Shown here piece by piece: positions 6,018-8,704 of a DNA stretch of 8,704 nucleotides. How positions within the stretch are numbered: position 1 is the stretch's first letter; every line of letters starts with the position of its first letter. The DNA lies in the NCBI GenBank assembly GCA_910588595.1, contig CAJUQU010000158.1, positions 1 to 8,704 of the forward strand, written 5' to 3'. This stretch comes from an uncultured Lachnospiraceae bacterium (GTDB lineage: Bacteria > Bacillota_A > Clostridia > Lachnospirales > Lachnospiraceae). The notes beneath the pieces were generated by a model, which saw nothing but the letters and a program-made list of their open reading frames with translations, made no database searches and was not told the DNA's origin. A program made the translations under genes and the position numbers.

Positions 6018-6038
6018 TGATATATTTTATTCTTCTCG

Positions 6039-7853
6039 TCAGCCCAGTGTCAATCCGAGATACCCTGCCCTGCAGTCCCAGTCTTTTAATCGATCCGGCA
6101 GCAGCACCATTCCGCCCATATTCCTCTCATATGCCCATGTTGTACCTGTATATTCAAGGAGTTCCGGAAGAACATCGTGCAGCGCATCATCATTAAGTGT
6201 CGTTTCTATGATATGAAGGACATCCCTCTCGATCCGGTACATCATCACTGCCTTTGGAGGAGCCTCTGCCTCAATATCTTTTGTCAGCAAAAGCGTTCTT
6301 CCGTTGCAGAACTGGTTCTCTCTTATGGCGTAGGCGATTGCCTTCTCATCCCACTCCACATATCCTTCACTCTCAAAAAACTGATCCCTTACAGCTTTAT
6401 ACGTTTTCGCTTCCGCGTCAGAGACCAGCCAGCAGCCAAGCAGATCCAGCTTGTCCTCCACAGGCATCTCCTCTGCAGCCCTCAGCTCGCTTTCCCCCGA
6501 CTGTACAATATGAGATCCGGCTGTACAAGTACATTTTCCGGCATAGATCCAGCACGGGCTCTCACAAAAAGCATCCGAAAATCCCTGTTTCTCATAATAC
6601 CCCTGCAGATCCCTGTCCGCCGGCTGCAAGATCAACGGTTCCCCGCATCTTTGTGCAGCATGTTTTATGATTTCCGAAGCGTAACCCCTGTTTCTATATT
6701 CCGGCAGCGTAGCCACAGCATAGACATATCTGGCATTTTCCTTCTTACCGCCCATCGTAACCTGCACTGGCAGCAAGCTTGCCATCGACACGGGTCTGCC
6801 ATCCTCATAGATCACATACATATTTTCATTCTCAAAACGGTTTTTCAGGTAAAGCTCTATATACGCCCTGTCGTCCCCAAAACATTTGTTCCATATTTCC
6901 ATGATGGAATCCCACTCGGTCTCATTTGCGTATACAACACGGCTTTCGACGGCTTTGTATTTTCTTAATAAAATATCTGGATAATACGACATCTTGGCTT
7001 TTCTTAATCCCGGATCTCCTGTATCTTCCTCGCGATTCACATAGGCAAATCCCTGTGCTTCATGCAGGACAAACTGTTGATTGATCATCGGATATGCACC
7101 CTGCAGATCGGGAAATGCCTTTTCAAAATGAACCACAAAAGTATCTTTATTCAATGGTTCCCCGATCGTAAATGCGACAAGCTCACCACCCTTATACAAA
7201 ACACCGCCGCATAATCCAAGCTCTGTGAAATTGGAGAACGCCTCCTCCAAAACACTGATCTCCTGCTCCATTTCATCATTCCACTTTTCAGCGCGCAGTG
7301 ACACCCATTCCTTTGCCATCCTGCGGCACTCCGGAATATGCTCCTCGGTCATTGATACATACTGCCAGTCTCCCTCATCCATAAACCGGGCAATATGGTT
7401 TCGCTTGCCATGAAGCTTTTTTCCCTTTAACGAAGAGAGCTTTTCTACTGTGTAAATATAGTCAAAACCATCTCTGTCCGCACTGATCTCAAACTCTCCC
7501 GGAAACCATTCGATCAGTTTTGACCGATTCTCCTGTGTGACGGGATAAATATTCAGCTCATGACCCTGCACTGCACATATTTTTTTCAGATGTCTGATCA
7601 TGAGCTGCTTATCTCCCGCCCCAAAGGGAAAAGAATACTGAAAATGCTCTTGTTCCCTATATCGGATCACACCACATCCGTACGCACGTCCAACCTCTAC
7701 ATCATACACCTTTGCCCAGACAAAATTATTTGCAAAAGTGTACTCACAAGCACACAGATCATCCTCAAATAGTTTCTCATTGATCCAGTTCCTGTCATCT
7801 AATGATATTGAATGAAAGTTTAATTTTTCCTGCTCCGGCATATAGGTTTCCAT
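6039..7853 (-). CDS. DUF2156 (lysyl-phosphatidylglycerol synthase C-terminal-like) protein fused to a GNAT acetyltransferase
   Basis: Two GNAT-fold enzymes are joined in about 604 residues. Numbered from the in-frame TTG at 7865, the first half (about 12-310) has DUF2156 hallmarks: LKGKKLHGKRNHIARFM (146-162), VVHFEKAFPDLQGAYPMIN (244-262) and NREEDTGDPGLRKAKMSYYP (277-296). That family is related to the catalytic end of MprF, which moves an amino acid from aminoacyl-tRNA to phosphatidylglycerol; no membrane segments are present. The second half has GNAT motif A (VATLPEYRNRGYA, 384-396) and GYYEKQGF (422-429), then a C-terminal domain closing with RAGYLGLTLG, as in tandem Eis-like acetyltransferases. 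Substrates are unknown. The start is uncertain: TTG 7865, ATG 7853 and ATG 7841 are in frame and none has an ideal site; 7853 is a compromise. The gene follows pspA by 3-27 bases, so the two form an operon. Confidence 0.85.
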   Translation of the reverse strand: METYMPEQEKLNFHSISLDDRNWINEKLFEDDLCACEYTFANNFVWAKVYDVEVGRAYGCGVIRYREQEHFQYSFPFGAGDKQLMIRHLKKICAVQGHELNIYPVTQENRSKLIEWFPGEFEISADRDGFDYIYTVEKLSSLKGKKLHGKRNHIARFMDEGDWQYVSMTEEHIPECRRMAKEWVSLRAEKWNDEMEQEISVLEEAFSNFTELGLCGGVLYKGGELVAFTIGEPLNKDTFVVHFEKAFPDLQGAYPMINQQFVLHEAQGFAYVNREEDTGDPGLRKAKMSYYPDILLRKYKAVESRVVYANETEWDSIMEIWNKCFGDDRAYIELYLKNRFENENMYVIYEDGRPVSMASLLPVQVTMGGKKENARYVYAVATLPEYRNRGYASEIIKHAAQRCGEPLILQPADRDLQGYYEKQGFSDAFCESPCWIYAGKCTCTAGSHIVQSGESELRAAEEMPVEDKLDLLGCWLVSDAEAKTYKAVRDQFFESEGYVEWDEKAIAYAIRENQFCNGRTLLLTKDIEAEAPPKAVMMYRIERDVLHIIETTLNDDALHDVLPELLEYTGTTWAYERNMGGMVLLPDRLKDWDCRAGYLGLTLG

Positions 7854-7868
7854 CCTGTTTCTCAATAT

Positions 7869-8540
7869 TTAGATTCCGCCATTCATTTCCTTCATCAGCC
7901 TCTGCAGCTCAGCATCCACGGCTTGATTTTTTTCAAGCTCTGCGAACTCGTCTTTGGCAAACACTGTCTCTCCCGTCATTGATGCAAGCGCCTCCGCACG
8001 AGCTTCTTTGCCCTCTACCTTGCGCTCCATCTTCTCCAGCTTTGACAATGCACTGTTGGGGTCCGTATCGGTGACTGCTGTCGCTATGCTCTCGGTTGCA
8101 TCCGCCATCTTAGCCCTTGCAATGAGCATATTCTGCCTCTGCCTTGCCTCCTCAAGCTTCTGCCTGAGTATCTCGACCCTGGAGTGAAGCTCACTTGTCT
8201 GCGCGGCGATCTGATCATAGGAAGCCTGAAACGACTGTATGTTTTTATCGACTTCAACTTTTGACGCAAGGGCTTTTTTTGCAAGTTCTTCGTTTCCAGC
8301 CTTCAAAGCCACTTTCGCTTTGTCTTCCCACTCCTTGGAGTTTGCTTTTGCCTTCTCAAGCTGCGCATATGCCTGTTTCTCACTTGCCATAGCCTGCCCG
8401 AGCGCCTCTGTCGCATCTCTGACCTGTTCCTCCATGTCCGCTATGATCTGCTTTACCATTTTTTCCGGATCTTCTGCCCTGTCCAACAGGTCATTGATGT
8501 TTGCTTTTAGTATATCCGAAATCCGATTAAATATTGACAT
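7869..8540 (-). CDS. pspA: PspA/IM30 family membrane-stress protein
   Basis: The 223-residue protein has the usual length and layout of PspA/Vipp1 proteins. Residues 1-20 form an amphipathic helix (MSIFNRISDILKANINDLLD) for binding lipid. The conserved AEDPEKMVKQII (22-33) follows, then long charged coiled coils (about 30-145) and a C-terminal helical part ending ELQRLMKEMNGGI. Members assemble into ESCRT-III-like rods or rings on stressed membranes. No pspB, pspC or sigma-54 pspF-type gene is present, which fits Firmicutes versions. The ATG at 8538-8540 has a GAGGA site about nine bases upstream, and a strong promoter lies about 55 bases further. The DUF2156-GNAT gene follows almost directly, suggesting a joint envelope role. 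Confidence 0.93.
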   Translation of the reverse strand: MSIFNRISDILKANINDLLDRAEDPEKMVKQIIADMEEQVRDATEALGQAMASEKQAYAQLEKAKANSKEWEDKAKVALKAGNEELAKKALASKVEVDKNIQSFQASYDQIAAQTSELHSRVEILRQKLEEARQRQNMLIARAKMADATESIATAVTDTDPNSALSKLEKMERKVEGKEARAEALASMTGETVFAKDEFAELEKNQAVDAELQRLMKEMNGGI

Positions 8541-8592
8541 CCTTCTTTCCTCACTTTCTGTATTTTACAATTTCGCTTGGTGATCCCTTTTC

Positions 8593-8621
8593 AGTTTAAA
8601 GTTTATTCCGATCCATGTCAA
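8593..8621 (-). promoter_or_regulatory. Sigma-A promoter of the pspA operon
   Basis: A perfect -35, TTGACA (8616-8621), and a 4-of-6 -10, TAAACT (8593-8598), are separated by 17 bases. The start site would be near 8586, giving a leader of about 45 bases. I see no sigma-54 (-24/-12) element and no two-component operator that I can name. Confidence 0.8.
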
Positions 8622-8624
8622 TGA

Positions 8625-8642
8625 ATACTCCAAAAAGAGTAT
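8625..8642. repeat. Short inverted repeat upstream of the pspA -35
   Basis: ATACTC (8625-8630) and GAGTAT (8637-8642) are perfect inverse complements around CAAAAA. The repeat ends three bases before the -35. It could be an operator for a regulator of pspA, or part of the larger structured repeat at the window edge. Confidence 0.45.
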
Positions 8643-8645
8643 GCA

Positions 8646-8704
8646 TAAAAATAACAGTTCAGCCCAGGACTTCGCACTATGCTGCGAAGTCCGTGAGAAA
8701 GCAT
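8646..8704. repeat. Hairpin-forming repeat at the right edge
   Basis: GGACTTCGCA (8667-8676) and TGCGAAGTCC (8683-8692) form a perfect 10-pair stem around a 6-base loop. ATAAAAATAACAG lies to the left and GTGAGAAAGCAT runs to the edge. Read on the minus strand, a T run (ATTTTT) comes about 18 bases after the stem, too far for a standard intrinsic terminator. It may be one end of a short interspersed element cut by the window edge. Confidence 0.45.

Larger units (their letters stand above)
5575..6038 (-). other. 464-base leader and promoter region of leuA
   Basis: There is no protein gene here. Reading toward leuA, it holds an AT-rich palindrome, a sigma-A promoter, a T-box leader with its terminator, and a 65-base stretch ending in the leuA ribosome binding site. 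Each is listed separately. Confidence 0.85.

Noticed and set aside
1..8704. CRISPR arrays, toxin-antitoxin pairs, phage or plasmid genes
   Set aside because: No regularly spaced direct repeats, no small paired genes and no replication, packaging or conjugation genes are visible.

Overview
The window looks like an accessory-light chromosomal stretch from a Gram-positive, low-to-moderate GC Firmicute, most likely a gut Lachnospiraceae-type Clostridium relative. The grounds are strong GGAGG-type ribosome binding sites, sigma-A promoters with 17-base spacers, a T-box leader, a PspA without other psp genes, SH3b-repeat membrane proteins and short palindromic repeats. Every gene I can support lies on the minus strand, so the reading order below runs from right to left.

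Right part (8704 to 6039): two hairpin-forming repeats at the window edge precede a sigma-A promoter. It drives a PspA/IM30 membrane-stress protein and, with almost no gap, a large protein that joins a DUF2156 (phosphatidylglycerol lysyltransferase C-terminal-like) domain to a GNAT acetyltransferase half.

Middle (6038 to 2729): a leucine-specific T-box riboswitch (specifier CUC, T-box sequence, bulged terminator) sits behind its own promoter and controls leuA, with an 8+8 base AT-rich palindrome just upstream of the -35. The LeuA protein is the most striking object in the window. A complete leucine-regulated 2-isopropylmalate synthase is followed, in the same uninterrupted reading frame, by a complete AraC-type DNA-binding domain. 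An AlkD-like DNA glycosylase gene follows 17 bases later and is probably cotranscribed.

Left part (2728 to 1): a 171-base MITE-like element with long imperfect terminal inverted repeats separates the glycosylase from a small unrecognised gene of 121 codons. Next come a tRNA-Arg(CCG) gene with its own promoter and, 40 bases downstream on the same strand, a gene for a membrane-anchored protein with two SH3b domains. That gene ends at a hairpin, and the window closes in the N-terminus of a Gfo/Idh/MocA-type oxidoreductase.

The best candidate for something undescribed is the LeuA-AraC fusion under T-box control. A leucine-sensing enzyme carrying its own DNA-binding domain could link leucine pool size to transcription directly, on top of the tRNA-Leu charging control read by the leader. 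That role is inferred; the domain architecture itself is read directly from the sequence.
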